From NCBI GenBank assembly GCA_016715895.1, contig JADJXH010000004.1, positions 1,736,001 to 1,800,000 of the forward strand: a stretch of 64,000 nucleotides of DNA. Direction: 5' to 3'. The translations under genes were made by a program, and so were the position numbers. A model generated the notes under the pieces. It saw only the letters and a program-made list of their open reading frames with translations. It had not been told where the DNA came from and searched no databases. Below, piece after piece: positions 27,176 to 35,640 of the stretch. The DNA is from Flavobacteriales bacterium. Lineage in GTDB: Bacteria; Bacteroidota; Bacteroidia; Flavobacteriales_F; PHOS-HE28. Position 1 is the first letter of the stretch. The number at the start of each line of letters is the position of its first letter.

Positions 27176-28837
27176 TCAGTGGATGTGGGTCTCGGCGGCG
27201 CCCAGCATGTCGACGGTGAGCCAGAGCAGGATGGTGGGCACCAATTGCGCCGTCATGTCCTGTGTGTTCGGATCGGCCACGTAGGTGGCGTAGGCGAAGG
27301 TCCAGTAGTAGTCCTGCGACTGACCGAGCAGCAGGATGCTCGTCTTCAGCTGGTCGCGCACGGCCTGGCTGATGGGGGCGCCGTAGTACAGTTCCACCAT
27401 GTCGATGAGGAGCTGGTTGGGGTCGCCCGGGTTGCTCAGCTGTTCGCAGAAGGCCACCAGGTCCACCTTCAGCTCCAGGTTCTGGCTCTGCGGCTGGTAG
27501 AGGTTGGCGGGCGTGGAGAAGCCGGTGTATACGATGCCCTGCAGGCTGAAGTTGCGCGCCGGGAAGGTGGCCGTGTCCACCCAGATGTCATCGTACTGGG
27601 GGAACTGGTAGTAGGCGGGCCAGCCGGCGACGTTGGGCGGGTTGCCGATCTCCTGGCCGCAGTAGGCGATGAGGTAGTACACGTCCATCCACACGCGGTA
27701 CTGCGCCTCGAACTGCGTGGCATCGGGCATGGGCACGTTGAACATGCGCAGGGTGCCCACGATGAGGTCGGCCGGGCTCTTGATCATGCAGCCGCGCAGG
27801 TCGGCGGTGAAGAAGTGGTCGCTGGTGAGCAGGGCCTGCATCACGATGCGCATCTGGTCGGGCGCACCGGCGTTGTTGCGGAAGAGCTCGGCCAGCGGCT
27901 GGATCACATCGGTCTCCGCAGCGGCGCTGATCTCGCCGTGCACGAACCAGCGGTAGATCTCGCGGCAGATGAAGAGGCTCACCTCCTCCTTGGCGAAGAT
28001 CATGTCCAGCAGGGCGTTCAGCTCGTTGGCGCCGCCGTTGATGCCGGTCTGGCCCTGGATCACCGTGTTGTTGAAGAAAGGGCTGAACTGCTTGTCGGTG
28101 ATGGCGTGCAGGAAGGGCAGGAAGATGGTCTGCGGCACGATGGGCTGCCCGCCACTGGTGGTCTGCACGGTCCATCCGGTGAGCACCTGCGCCGCCGCCT
28201 GCACGTCGCTCTCGGTGTAGCCGCTGCCCTGGCCGAGGGTGAACAGTTCCATCAGCTCGCGGGCGTAGTTCTCATCCGGCGCGGTGGCGATGTTCAGGTA
28301 GCCGTTGAGGTAGATGAGCATCGCCGGCTCCAGCGTCACGTCGTACATCAACTGGCGGAAGTTGCCCAGGCACGCGTCGCGCAGCAGCTGGTTCAGGCTG
28401 TACAGCGCCTCGGGCATGAAGACAGCGCCCGCCTGCGTGGGCATGTGGTTGCTCCAGAAGAGGGTCATCTTCTCGCGCAGGTTCCGCTCCTGCCCCACGA
28501 ACAGGCCCATCTGCCAGGCGGCCAGGCTCTGGATGCGCGCGGGGCGTGGGTCGATCGGCGCCTGTGGATCGCTGGGCGTGTTCACCCACGTGCTCCCGAA
28601 GGGCACGTCCGGGTCCACCAGGGTGGGGTCGGGCTGGTTGTTGCCGTTGGGCGCGGTGTACGCCTTGATCGGTGGGGGCACGCTGGTACTGAAGGTGAGC
28701 AGCGCGTTCACCACCTGGTTCACCGACATGCCTTGGAAGTGGACCAGATCCGCCGGCGATACGCCGAATAGCGTGCGGCGGAGAAGGTGCAGCAGTTCCG
28801 GCCTGCCGAAGGGGCCGGTGTAGGGTTGGATGGCCAT
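27176..28837 (-). CDS. DUF1800 family protein, partner of DUF1501
   Basis: A 553-residue protein from the ATG at 28837. DUF1800 signatures are present: LLRRTLFGVSPADLVHF at the start, LREKMTLFWSNHMPTQ, NENYARELMELFTLG-like text (DENYARELMELFTLGQGSGY), a VLTGWTVQ segment, and the final NPPNVAGWPAYYQ. There is no obvious Sec signal. The biochemical function is unknown; DUF1800-DUF1501 pairs are widespread and probably one operon. It is transcribed first, with the DUF1501 gene 11 bases downstream. Confidence 0.85.
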   Translation of the reverse strand: MAIQPYTGPFGRPELLHLLRRTLFGVSPADLVHFQGMSVNQVVNALLTFSTSVPPPIKAYTAPNGNNQPDPTLVDPDVPFGSTWVNTPSDPQAPIDPRPARIQSLAAWQMGLFVGQERNLREKMTLFWSNHMPTQAGAVFMPEALYSLNQLLRDACLGNFRQLMYDVTLEPAMLIYLNGYLNIATAPDENYARELMELFTLGQGSGYTESDVQAAAQVLTGWTVQTTSGGQPIVPQTIFLPFLHAITDKQFSPFFNNTVIQGQTGINGGANELNALLDMIFAKEEVSLFICREIYRWFVHGEISAAAETDVIQPLAELFRNNAGAPDQMRIVMQALLTSDHFFTADLRGCMIKSPADLIVGTLRMFNVPMPDATQFEAQYRVWMDVYYLIAYCGQEIGNPPNVAGWPAYYQFPQYDDIWVDTATFPARNFSLQGIVYTGFSTPANLYQPQSQNLELKVDLVAFCEQLSNPGDPNQLLIDMVELYYGAPISQAVRDQLKTSILLLGQSQDYYWTFAYATYVADPNTQDMTAQLVPTILLWLTVDMLGAAETHIH

Positions 28838-28889
28838 GGGCTGCGGTTCGGAAGCGGAGGTTCGACGGAGCGTCCGGGAGAAGGTTCAA

Positions 28890-28897
28890 CCAAGGTA
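28890..28897 (-). promoter_or_regulatory. Putative -7 promoter box TACCTTGG
   Basis: TACCTTGG on the minus strand, 52 bases upstream of the DUF1800 start at 28837, resembles TAnnTTTG. It would drive the DUF1800-DUF1501 pair. Confidence 0.35.
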
Positions 28898-28981
28898 GCG
28901 GGTTGCGCTGGGCCGGTCCAGACCCCGGGGAGGTCTTTTCTTCAACAGGCGGTGGACCGATAACGGACCGTTCACACGGGC

Positions 28982-29980
28982 TTAACGCTGCCCCGACCCG
29001 ATCAGCATGCCGGCCCGTTGCTGCCAGTCCAGGGCGTCGGCCAGGGTCTCCTCGAAGGGGCGCGGACGGAAGCCGAGCTCGGCCCGGGCCTTCGCGCTCC
29101 GGATGTCCGGATGCCCTTCCAGCAGGGCGGTGAGCGCTTCGTGCGTCATCAACGGCGTACGGCCGGTGAGGCGGGCCTGGAGCTGGAAGAAGGGGACCAG
29201 GGAGCGCAGCAGGCCGATCGGGGCCACGCGCTGCACCGTGCGGCGACCGGCCACGCGGCCCACGGCGGCGGAGAGCTCGCGCACGGTCCGGTAGCTGCCG
29301 CTCAGCAGGTATTTCGATCCCGCCGCCCCGCGGTGAAGGGCTTCGGCGATGGCCTGCGCCACATCGCGCACATCCACGAAGTCGTAGCCGCCGGGCGGCA
29401 GCAGGGGCACCTTGCCGTTGTGCAGGTCGGCGATGGCGCGGCCCATCAGGGAGGGGCCGTGGTCCAGGGGACCGAACACCGAGGTGGGGGCGAGGATCAC
29501 CGCGCTCAGCCCGTGGGCCGATACGGCCTCCAGCACCACGCCATCGGCCGCCGCCTTGCTGCGGTCGTAGGCCGGGGCGGTGGCGCGGGTGGCGCCCCGC
29601 GTTTCATCCAGCGGCGCGTCCAGCGGATGGCTGTCGTAGCTGTGGATGCTGCTCACATGCACCAGCCGCTTCACGCCGTGGCGGAGGCAGGCCTGCACGA
29701 TGTGGCGCGTGCCGTCCACGTTCACCCGCGGGACCAGCGGGTCGTTGTTGCTGTCGATGCTGATGCGTGCGGCCAGGTGCATCACGGCATCACAGCCGGC
29801 CACGAAGCGGTCCACCGCCCCGGCATCCAGCAGGTCGCCGGACACGCGTTCCGCGTCGAGGTCGGCGATGCCGTCGGAGCGGCGGTGCACCAGCAGGCGC
29901 AGGCTGTGGCCCTGTTCCAGCAGCAGGGGGCAGAGGGCCGCGCCCACATGGCCGTTGGCGCCGGTGATCGCGATGCGCAT
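28982..29980 (-). CDS. NAD-dependent epimerase/dehydratase (extended SDR)
   Basis: A 332-residue Rossmann-fold enzyme. The NAD(P) site is ITGANGHVGAALCPLL, with GDLLDAGAVDRFVAGCDAVM and HLAARIS marking the second half; the catalytic Tyr-Lys is YDRSKAAAD and Ser lies in HVSSIHSYDSH. The closest kinds are dihydroflavonol-reductase-like or 3-beta-hydroxysteroid-dehydrogenase-like SDRs. It starts one base after the stop of the steroid-reductase-like gene, so the two are one operon and may act on the same lipid or isoprenoid, which is inference. Confidence 0.8.
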   Translation of the reverse strand: MRIAITGANGHVGAALCPLLLEQGHSLRLLVHRRSDGIADLDAERVSGDLLDAGAVDRFVAGCDAVMHLAARISIDSNNDPLVPRVNVDGTRHIVQACLRHGVKRLVHVSSIHSYDSHPLDAPLDETRGATRATAPAYDRSKAAADGVVLEAVSAHGLSAVILAPTSVFGPLDHGPSLMGRAIADLHNGKVPLLPPGGYDFVDVRDVAQAIAEALHRGAAGSKYLLSGSYRTVRELSAAVGRVAGRRTVQRVAPIGLLRSLVPFFQLQARLTGRTPLMTHEALTALLEGHPDIRSAKARAELGFRPRPFEETLADALDWQQRAGMLIGSGQR

Positions 29981-29981
29981 G

Positions 29982-30725
29982 TTACCAGAGGAAGGGGATC
30001 ACCGCCTTGCGGTCGCGTGGGTAGTCGGCGAAGCGCTCGCGGTACCAGGTGTGGTGGTTGTGGGCGCGCGGGGCCAGGTTGGCGAAGGTCCACACCGCGA
30101 AGCTGAGCGCGGGCAGCGACCAGGCGGCCAGGGCGAAGCCGGCCCACTCCACGATCTCGCCGAAGTGGTTGGGGCAGCTGATGCGGTCGAAGAGGCCGCC
30201 GCGCGGAATGCGGTAGCCGGGCCCCTCGGCGCGCAGCGCGATCAGCCGTGCGTCCGCCCAGCGGTTGATGCCCATGCCCAGCGCGAAGAGCAGCACGCCC
30301 ACCACGGCCAGGGCATCCGGGAAGGGCCGGTCCGGCGGGGCGATGTGGCCGAGCCACCAGCCGTTGAGGCCGCCGTTCACCGCGTTGAAGAGCACCGCGC
30401 TCAGCACGATCAGCACCGGCATGCGCTTGCCGCTGGTGCGCAGGCGGAAGGGGAAGATCAGCGTGCGGTTGATGTAGTGCAGGGTCCACATCCCCACGAG
30501 CAGCCAGGTGAGCGGGCTTGGCTCGCGCGGGCCCAACACCACCATCAGCGGGAACACGAGCAGCGCGGGCAGTTCCATCCAGAACCAGCCCCAGTGGTTG
30601 GGCAGGGTGGGGCCCCAGCCCGCCGTGGTGTGGCGGCCGTAGGGGGCCCGCACCTTCAACAGCACCGGCAGGGTCACCACCGCCACGGCGATCCAGCCCA
30701 CCACCGCCCATGTGAACGCATCCAT
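29982..30725 (-). CDS. 3-oxo-5-alpha-steroid 4-dehydrogenase-like membrane protein
   Basis: A 247-residue polytopic membrane protein starting MDAFTWAVVGWIAVAVV, with about six hydrophobic segments. Its C-terminal part is the SRD5A/DUF1295 signature: GLFDRISCPNHFGEIVEWAG and HNHHTWYRERFADYPRDRKA. The family reduces enone double bonds in sterols and related lipids using NADPH. Here the substrate is unknown. It is the first gene of a two-gene operon with an SDR (stop and next ATG nearly touch) and is divergent from exonuclease III. Confidence 0.78.
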   Translation of the reverse strand: MDAFTWAVVGWIAVAVVTLPVLLKVRAPYGRHTTAGWGPTLPNHWGWFWMELPALLVFPLMVVLGPREPSPLTWLLVGMWTLHYINRTLIFPFRLRTSGKRMPVLIVLSAVLFNAVNGGLNGWWLGHIAPPDRPFPDALAVVGVLLFALGMGINRWADARLIALRAEGPGYRIPRGGLFDRISCPNHFGEIVEWAGFALAAWSLPALSFAVWTFANLAPRAHNHHTWYRERFADYPRDRKAVIPFLW

Positions 30726-30810
30726 GCGGCGATGTTACGCAACAGGACGTTGGCGGCGGTGGCCGCACCTTTGCATCCCGCCTACGCACCCATGCTGCGG
30801 CGGACGACGC

Positions 30811-31572
30811 ATGAAGCTCATCTCCTTCAACGTGAACGGCATCCGCGCCAGCGTGGGCAAGGGCCTCCACGACACGCTGCGAACGCTGGACGCCGATATC
30901 CTCTGCTTCCAGGAGACCAAGGCCACGCCCGAGCAGGTGGCCCAGGCCCTTGCCGGGGTGGACGGTTACCACGTGAACGCCTATGGCGCACTGAAGCCCG
31001 GGTACAGCGGCACGGCCATCGCCAGCAGGCAGAAGCCCGTCGGTGTCGACTTCGGCATCGGCATGAAGGGCCACGACGATGAAGGCCGCGTGGTCACCTG
31101 CACCTTCACCGACGTGGTGGTGGTGTGCGTGTACACGCCCAACAGCGGTGAGGGCATGAAGCGGCTCGGCTACCGCGGCGAGTGGGATGCCGCCTTCCGC
31201 ACGTACGTGACCAAGCTGGCGAAAGGGAAGCTGCCCGTCATCATCACGGGCGACCTCAACGTGGCGCACCAGCCCATCGACATCGCGCGGCCCAAGGAGA
31301 ACTACAACAAGACCAGCGGCTACACGCAGCAGGAGATCGATGGCATGAACGCCTTGCTCGCCTCAGGATGGGTGGACACGTTCCGGCATCTGCACCCGGA
31401 CGTGGTGAAGTACAGCTGGTGGAGCCAGCGCTTCGGCGCGCGCGCCAAGAACGTGGGCTGGCGCATCGACTATGTGCTGGTGACGAAGGGTTTCGAGAAG
31501 AAGGTCAAGGAGGCCTTCATCCTCAACGAGGTGATGGGCAGCGACCATTGCCCGGTGGGGATCGTGTGGTAG
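30811..31572 (+). CDS. xth: Exodeoxyribonuclease III
   Basis: A 253-residue protein from the ATG at 30811 (MKLISFNVNGIRASVGKGL). All ExoIII/APE motifs are visible: ILCFQETKATPEQ with the metal Glu, YGALKPGYSGTAIASR, VYTPNSGEGMKRLGYR, the DLNVAHQPIDIARPKEN active-site strand with Asp and Asn, and the final MGSDHCPVGI with the catalytic Asp-His pair. It cuts DNA at abasic sites and digests 3' ends in base excision repair. A CACCTTTG box at 30766-30773 may be its -7 element. Confidence 0.92.
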   Translation: MKLISFNVNGIRASVGKGLHDTLRTLDADILCFQETKATPEQVAQALAGVDGYHVNAYGALKPGYSGTAIASRQKPVGVDFGIGMKGHDDEGRVVTCTFTDVVVVCVYTPNSGEGMKRLGYRGEWDAAFRTYVTKLAKGKLPVIITGDLNVAHQPIDIARPKENYNKTSGYTQQEIDGMNALLASGWVDTFRHLHPDVVKYSWWSQRFGARAKNVGWRIDYVLVTKGFEKKVKEAFILNEVMGSDHCPVGIVW

Positions 31573-31602
31573 ACCATGGTTGACGTGCATACGAGTGCGC
31601 AA

Positions 31603-31649
31603 GTAGCGAGTGGCGAGTGGCGAGTGGTGGGTAGGATACCACTCGTCAC
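31603..31649 (+). repeat. Left arm of a split hairpin microrepeat
   Basis: Three GAGTGGC-type units follow a GTAG at 31603, then a loop region (31626-31640) and CTCGTCAC at 31642-31649. The matching right arm (CGCCACTCGCCACTC type) resumes at 33035 after the insertion sequence. Joined, the two form one hairpin. Confidence 0.6.
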
Positions 31650-33034
31650 GAGACTGTTCAGTAAAGTGTGTCAGGCCGGATTGCGAACTTCAACACCTGA
31701 CCCATGGAGGACAAGACGGACAAGTTCGATTACGAAGCCTTCGAGAAGGAGGCCATGAAGCAATTGCTACTGGGCAAGCCCTTGAGCGGCAGCGATGGGG
31801 TGCTGACCCCGCTGGTGAAGCGACTGATGGAGGCCTCGCTACGGGGCGAGCTGAGCGCTCACCTGGCCGAGGAGCCGCCTGGAGGTAACCGGCGCAACGG
31901 ACATGGGCGCAAGCGGGTGAAGACCGCCCACGGAGAGGTGGAGATCGCCACGCCGCGCGACCGTGAGGGAACCTTCGACCCGGTGCTGCTGCCCAAGCGC
32001 GAGCGCGTGCTGAACGCCGAGCTGGACATGAAGATCATCAAGCTCTACGGGCTTGGGATGAGCCAGCGCGACATAAGCGACCATGTGCGGGACCTGTACG
32101 GCATCGAGGTGAGCGAGGCCACGATCAGCGCGGTGACCGACCAGGTGATCGCCGATGTACAGACCTGGCGGCAGCGGCCCTTGGAGGCGCGCTACGCGAT
32201 CGTGTGGCTCGATGCCATCCACTTCAAGGTGAAGCAGGAAGGGCGCGTGGTGAACAAGGCCGTATACACCGCCTTGGGCGTTGGCCCCGATGGCCACAAG
32301 GACCTGCTGGGCCTGTACGTGGGGCAGAGCGAAGGGGCCAAGTTCTGGCTGGGCGTGCTGGGCGACCTGCGCCAACGCGGCGTGGAGGACATGCTGATCG
32401 CATGCATCGACAACCTGAGCGGCTTCTCCGACGCGATCTCCTTGGTGTACCCACAGAGCGATATCCAGCTCTGCATCGTGCACCAGGTGCGCAATACCCT
32501 GAAGTACATCAGCTACAAGCACTACAAGGAGGTGGTCAAGGACATGCGGGCCATCTACCGGGCCCCTGGTGAGCAGCAAGCGCTGCATGCCCTGGAGGTC
32601 TTCAGCGACAAATGGGGGAACGCTACCCGCAGGCGGTGAGCTCCTGGCACACCAACTGGCCGCTGCTGGCCAGCCAGTACCGCTACAGCGAGCGCATCCG
32701 GCGGCTCATCTACACCACCAATCCCATCGAGGGCTTCCACGCTCAGCTGCGCAAGTACACCAAGACCAAGCGCGTCTTCGACAACGACATGGCCCTGCTC
32801 AAGCTGCTCTATCTGGCCCAGCAGCGCATCGTGGAGAAAATGGCCGCCAAGCCCATCTTCGCTTGGAGGGAGATAGCCGCCGAGCTACGCCTGCTCTTCG
32901 GCCCACGCTTCGATCCACAGGCGATCAACACCGATCAACAGGTTCTGAGTCTCCCCCGGACCCCCTCGTTCAAAACCCAACAACATCAACATCATCAGCA
33001 ATAACGATGATGACACACTTTATCTAACAGACCC
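31650..33034 (+). mobile_element. IS256-family insertion sequence with 8-bp target duplication
   Basis: A 1385-base element. Its ends are imperfect 24-base inverted repeats: the left end begins GAGACTGTTCAG (31650) and the right end, read on the minus strand, begins GGGTCTGTTAGA (33034); both continue TAAAGTGTGTCA, with 19 of 24 positions matching. CTCGTCAC occurs directly on both sides (31642-31649 and 33035-33042), the 8-base duplication expected for IS256. It holds one transposase gene with a one-base frame break. The target is a hairpin microrepeat whose arms lie at 31603-31649 and 33035-33080. Confidence 0.85.
31704..33004 (+). pseudogene. IS256-family transposase, frameshifted
   Basis: Residues from the ATG at 31704 read as a normal IS256 (Mutator-type) transposase: HGEVEIATPRDREGTFDPVL, SQRDISDHVRDLYGIEVSEA, first catalytic Asp in IVWLDAIHFKVK and second in CIDNLSGFSDAI. 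At the five-G run 32614-32618 the frame is lost and stops at 32639. The remainder, ERYPQAVSSW through TTNPIEGFHAQLRKYTKTKR with the catalytic Glu, continues in the next frame to 33004. One extra G would restore a full-length protein of about 430 residues. It is either a real deletion or a homopolymer sequencing error. Confidence 0.8.
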
Positions 33035-33080
33035 CTCGTCACTCGCCACTCGCCACTCAACGCTCACCACTCACCACACC
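33035..33080 (+). repeat. Right arm of the split hairpin microrepeat
   Basis: CTCGTCAC (the target duplication) leads into CGCCACTCGCCACTC and then looser CTCACCACTCACC units. These complement the GAGTGGCGAGTGG units left of the insertion sequence. Confidence 0.55.
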
Positions 33081-33122
33081 GGGCTTCCATCCGATCACAA
33101 CACATCCATCAACGGACACCTG

Positions 33123-33548
33123 ATGATCATGAAGAACCTTCTCCGCCTCGAAGAGCTCGCGCAGTTCCTGCTGTGCCTGGGTCTGTTGATCGCTTCGGAT
33201 GTGGCGTGGTGGGTGTATCTGCTGTTGCTGCTCGGCCCGGACATCGGCATGCTCGGTTACATGATCAGCCCGCGCACTGGCGCGGCTACCTATAACCTGC
33301 TGCACCATAAGGCGGTGGCTTTGGCCCTCTTCTTACTGGGCGGGATTATCGTCCCGGAAGGAAGCATATTTCAGCCGGTTGAACCGGCCTTCTTGATAAT
33401 GATCGCCGCGGTTGTCCTCTATGGCCACGCCTCCCTCGACCGCATCTTCGGCTACGGCCTCAAGTTCGGCGACAACTTCCACCACACGCACCTAGGGTGG
33501 ATCGGTAAAAGCAAGTCCGCTGAGTCGGCTGAGTCGGAAGTCCGCTGA
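33123..33548 (+). CDS. DUF4260 family membrane protein with repeat-derived tail
   Basis: A 141-residue protein starting MIMKNLLRLEELAQFLLCLG; the second ATG at 33129 is also possible. Four hydrophobic helices and the ending ASLDRIFGYGLKFGDNFHHT followed by HLGWIGK are the DUF4260 signature (small membrane protein, unknown function). The last 13 or so residues (SKSAESAESEVR) do not belong to the family: they are translated from the left arm of the hairpin microrepeat at 33513-33640, which also supplies the stop codon. Confidence 0.8.
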   Translation: MIMKNLLRLEELAQFLLCLGLLIASDVAWWVYLLLLLGPDIGMLGYMISPRTGAATYNLLHHKAVALALFLLGGIIVPEGSIFQPVEPAFLIMIAAVVLYGHASLDRIFGYGLKFGDNFHHTHLGWIGKSKSAESAESEVR

Positions 33549-33640
33549 GTCGGCTGCGCTGTAAGTCGTTGACGCATCACGACAACGACTCCCGACTCTG
33601 CGGACTCATGACTCAGCGGACTCCCGACTCATTGGACTTC
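33513..33640 (+). repeat. Large inverted microrepeat (GAGTCGG/CCGACTC type)
   Basis: The left arm has several GAGTCGG and AGTCCGC units (33513-33560). An inner stem AGTCGTTG / CAACGACT surrounds a loop at about 33572-33583. The right arm has the complementary GCGGACT and CCGACTC units, to GGACTT near 33640. The whole can fold into a long imperfect hairpin. It overlaps the 3' end of the DUF4260 gene and fills the gap before the VOC gene. Confidence 0.65.
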
Positions 33641-33671
33641 CTGCCCCTTCCTCCTGTCCCTGGCCCTGCAT

Positions 33672-34055
33672 TCACCCCTGCGAGTGCATCGCCACGGCGT
33701 TCCCCTCGGTGTCCAGGAAGAAGGCCATGTGGCCGATGTCGTCGCTGATGTGCGTCTTGGGCATGAGCACCTTGCCACCGGCGGCCTCCACACGGCCCAG
33801 CGGACCGGCCAGATCGGGGTTGGCGTTCAGGTAAATGATAGCCCCCTCGGCGCTGGGCTTGTGGCTGTCGCTCTTGGCCAGGGCGCCGCCCACCTTGCCG
33901 TTCATGCCATCGCCGGGAAAGGTGCGCATCTGCAGCCCCGGGAACTCCATCGGCTCCATGCGGATGCCGAAAACGGCCTCGTAGAACCGCTGCGCGCGGT
34001 CGATATCGGTCACCGCGATCTCGAACCAGTTGAGGGCGTTGCTGCTGTTGTCCAT
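33672..34055 (-). CDS. VOC family protein (glyoxalase/bleomycin-resistance fold)
   Basis: A 127-residue protein starting MDNSSNALNWFEIAVTDIDR. It has the paired beta-alpha-beta-beta-beta units of the vicinal oxygen chelate fold: NWFEIAVTDIDRAQRFYEAV at the start and HMAFFLDTEGNAVAMHSQ at the end, close to the group found in many Bacteroidota as stand-alone cytosolic proteins. The metal ligands His/Glu are not complete, so enzymatic activity is uncertain. A TAGCTTGA box lies upstream near 34090. Confidence 0.8.
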   Translation of the reverse strand: MDNSSNALNWFEIAVTDIDRAQRFYEAVFGIRMEPMEFPGLQMRTFPGDGMNGKVGGALAKSDSHKPSAEGAIIYLNANPDLAGPLGRVEAAGGKVLMPKTHISDDIGHMAFFLDTEGNAVAMHSQG

Positions 34056-34194
34056 CAGTGTTGTTTTTTTCGTCAGGTGAATGCGCTCAAGCTAGGCGCG
34101 GCGAACACCGATCGGCCCAGCGGCGTGACGGACCGTGAAGGGATCCGCCGGAGCTGGTGACGGACCGCGCATCCGCCTGCGCGAACCACGGAGT

Positions 34195-35640
34195 TCAATG
34201 CAGCAGCAGCACCCGCGCGTGCCCGCTGCGGCCGGCCTCATTGCGCACCCGCACGGCATAGACCCCGGCGGCCTGGCCGGTGAGGTTCAGCACGGCGGGG
34301 CCACCGGCAACACGTTGCACCCGCACAACCCGTCCCTGCGCATCCACCACCTGCAAGGTGGCCGGACCGATCGCCTCCGGCAGCTCCACCCGCACCGGAC
34401 CGTGGCTGGGGTTGGGCACCACCTGCACCGCCAGAGGTTTCTCCACCTCCCGCACCCCCACGTCCAACCCGTACAACCGGCTCACGAAGCGCTGTTGGGG
34501 ATCGTTGGTGGTTCCGTCGTCGTAGCCTGTATAAGCACCGCAGATGTAATAACCACCGCCGACCGGATCCGGTATCAGGGACTCCACCGAGCTGTATGGG
34601 AAGCCCATGTCCTCGTACACGCCGCAACCTGTCCCTGTGAAGGTTGTATTCAACAGAACCCCGGAGGTATCCACCAAGGCGATGCCCCCACGCGGTTGTT
34701 CGTCAATGCTGGTGAATGCGCCGTACACGATGTGACCAAGGGGCGATACGGATGTGATCCCGCTCCAAGAGAAGAAGCCTCCGTATTGATGATAGCTTGA
34801 ACGAAGGTGGTTGTTGAAAGTGGAGTCCAAGGCGCCATCGGGGAACAACCGGATCAAATGCAGCGTATCCGGGTCGCCGTTCATGAGAAATCGGCCTGTC
34901 GCGACGATCTTGTTATCCGGTTGCACAAGCAGATCGGTGGCCATGCCCCAGTAGATGCTCGTGTGGAAAGAACTGTCCAAGGCTCCATCGGGATGTACAC
35001 GAAAAATGCGACCGACAGGCTGGCCCTCGTAGGTGTTGAGCCAGCCGCTCAGCAGGAATTTACCGTCGGGCAACGGATGGATCAGGTCGATCGTATTGTC
35101 GCATTTGCGGTGCGTGGCCGTGGTGTCCAGGTATCCGGTGTTGGAGAACCACACCAGGCTGTGGAAGCCCTCGAAGCCGCGGATGCTGTCGCTGAGCACA
35201 TGCACCCCGGTCATCAGCACCCGGCCGTCGGGGTACACGTGGTAGTCGCCGCCTTGGCCGGTGCTGAAGTAGGGCCCGGCATTCAGCGAAATGAAATCAG
35301 TATCCAATACTCCATCGTACCATAACCTTCGCAATCCATTACCATTCCCAGCATAGAGTCTGCCGTTCCAAGGGGTAAGCTTACCACCCATGAAAGTCAC
35401 CTCGGCAAAATCCAGGTCCCTTGAACCAGTCGCGTCGAGGCGCGCACCAGAGCGATCATACATGTCACCAGGAAATCGGATCCTGCCAGAAATGATGACA
35501 TCGCCGTCGGGAAGTGTTGCGATCGAATTCACATTGGTTCTTTCGATCTCTGTTCGAAACGCAGTGTCCAGATCAAATGGTTGTTGAGCGCAGCATACCA
35601 CCGCACCGCATACCGCTAGGATGGTTGGTGCCGACCTCAT
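34195..35640 (-). CDS. Delta-60-repeat secreted protein with T9SS type A tail
   Basis: A 481-residue protein from the ATG at 35640 (MRSAPTILAVCGAVVCCAQQ). The body is a beta-propeller-like array of delta-60 repeats, each with a short L-D-x-x-F core: GALDSSFHTSIYWG, GALDSTFNNHL, GVLDTDFISLN, and IATLPDGDVIISGR, VQPDNKIVATGRF strands between. The tail is a type A sorting domain (VVPNPSHGPVRVEL, VVDAQGRVVRVQ, AAGVYAVRVRNEAG). Its ATG overlaps the stop of an upstream fragment (ATGA). The middle is visibly less GC-rich than the neighbours. Confidence 0.8.
   Translation of the reverse strand: MRSAPTILAVCGAVVCCAQQPFDLDTAFRTEIERTNVNSIATLPDGDVIISGRIRFPGDMYDRSGARLDATGSRDLDFAEVTFMGGKLTPWNGRLYAGNGNGLRRLWYDGVLDTDFISLNAGPYFSTGQGGDYHVYPDGRVLMTGVHVLSDSIRGFEGFHSLVWFSNTGYLDTTATHRKCDNTIDLIHPLPDGKFLLSGWLNTYEGQPVGRIFRVHPDGALDSSFHTSIYWGMATDLLVQPDNKIVATGRFLMNGDPDTLHLIRLFPDGALDSTFNNHLRSSYHQYGGFFSWSGITSVSPLGHIVYGAFTSIDEQPRGGIALVDTSGVLLNTTFTGTGCGVYEDMGFPYSSVESLIPDPVGGGYYICGAYTGYDDGTTNDPQQRFVSRLYGLDVGVREVEKPLAVQVVPNPSHGPVRVELPEAIGPATLQVVDAQGRVVRVQRVAGGPAVLNLTGQAAGVYAVRVRNEAGRSGHARVLLLH

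Noticed and set aside
32612..32639. Programmed -1 frameshifting in the IS256 transposase
   Set aside because: IS256-family transposases are normally made from one frame, and there is no obvious downstream pseudoknot. A missing G in a homopolymer explains it.
31603..33640. Short repeats as a CRISPR array
   Set aside because: The units are 7-9 bases, have no unique spacers of regular length, are arranged as inverted arms, and no cas gene is near.
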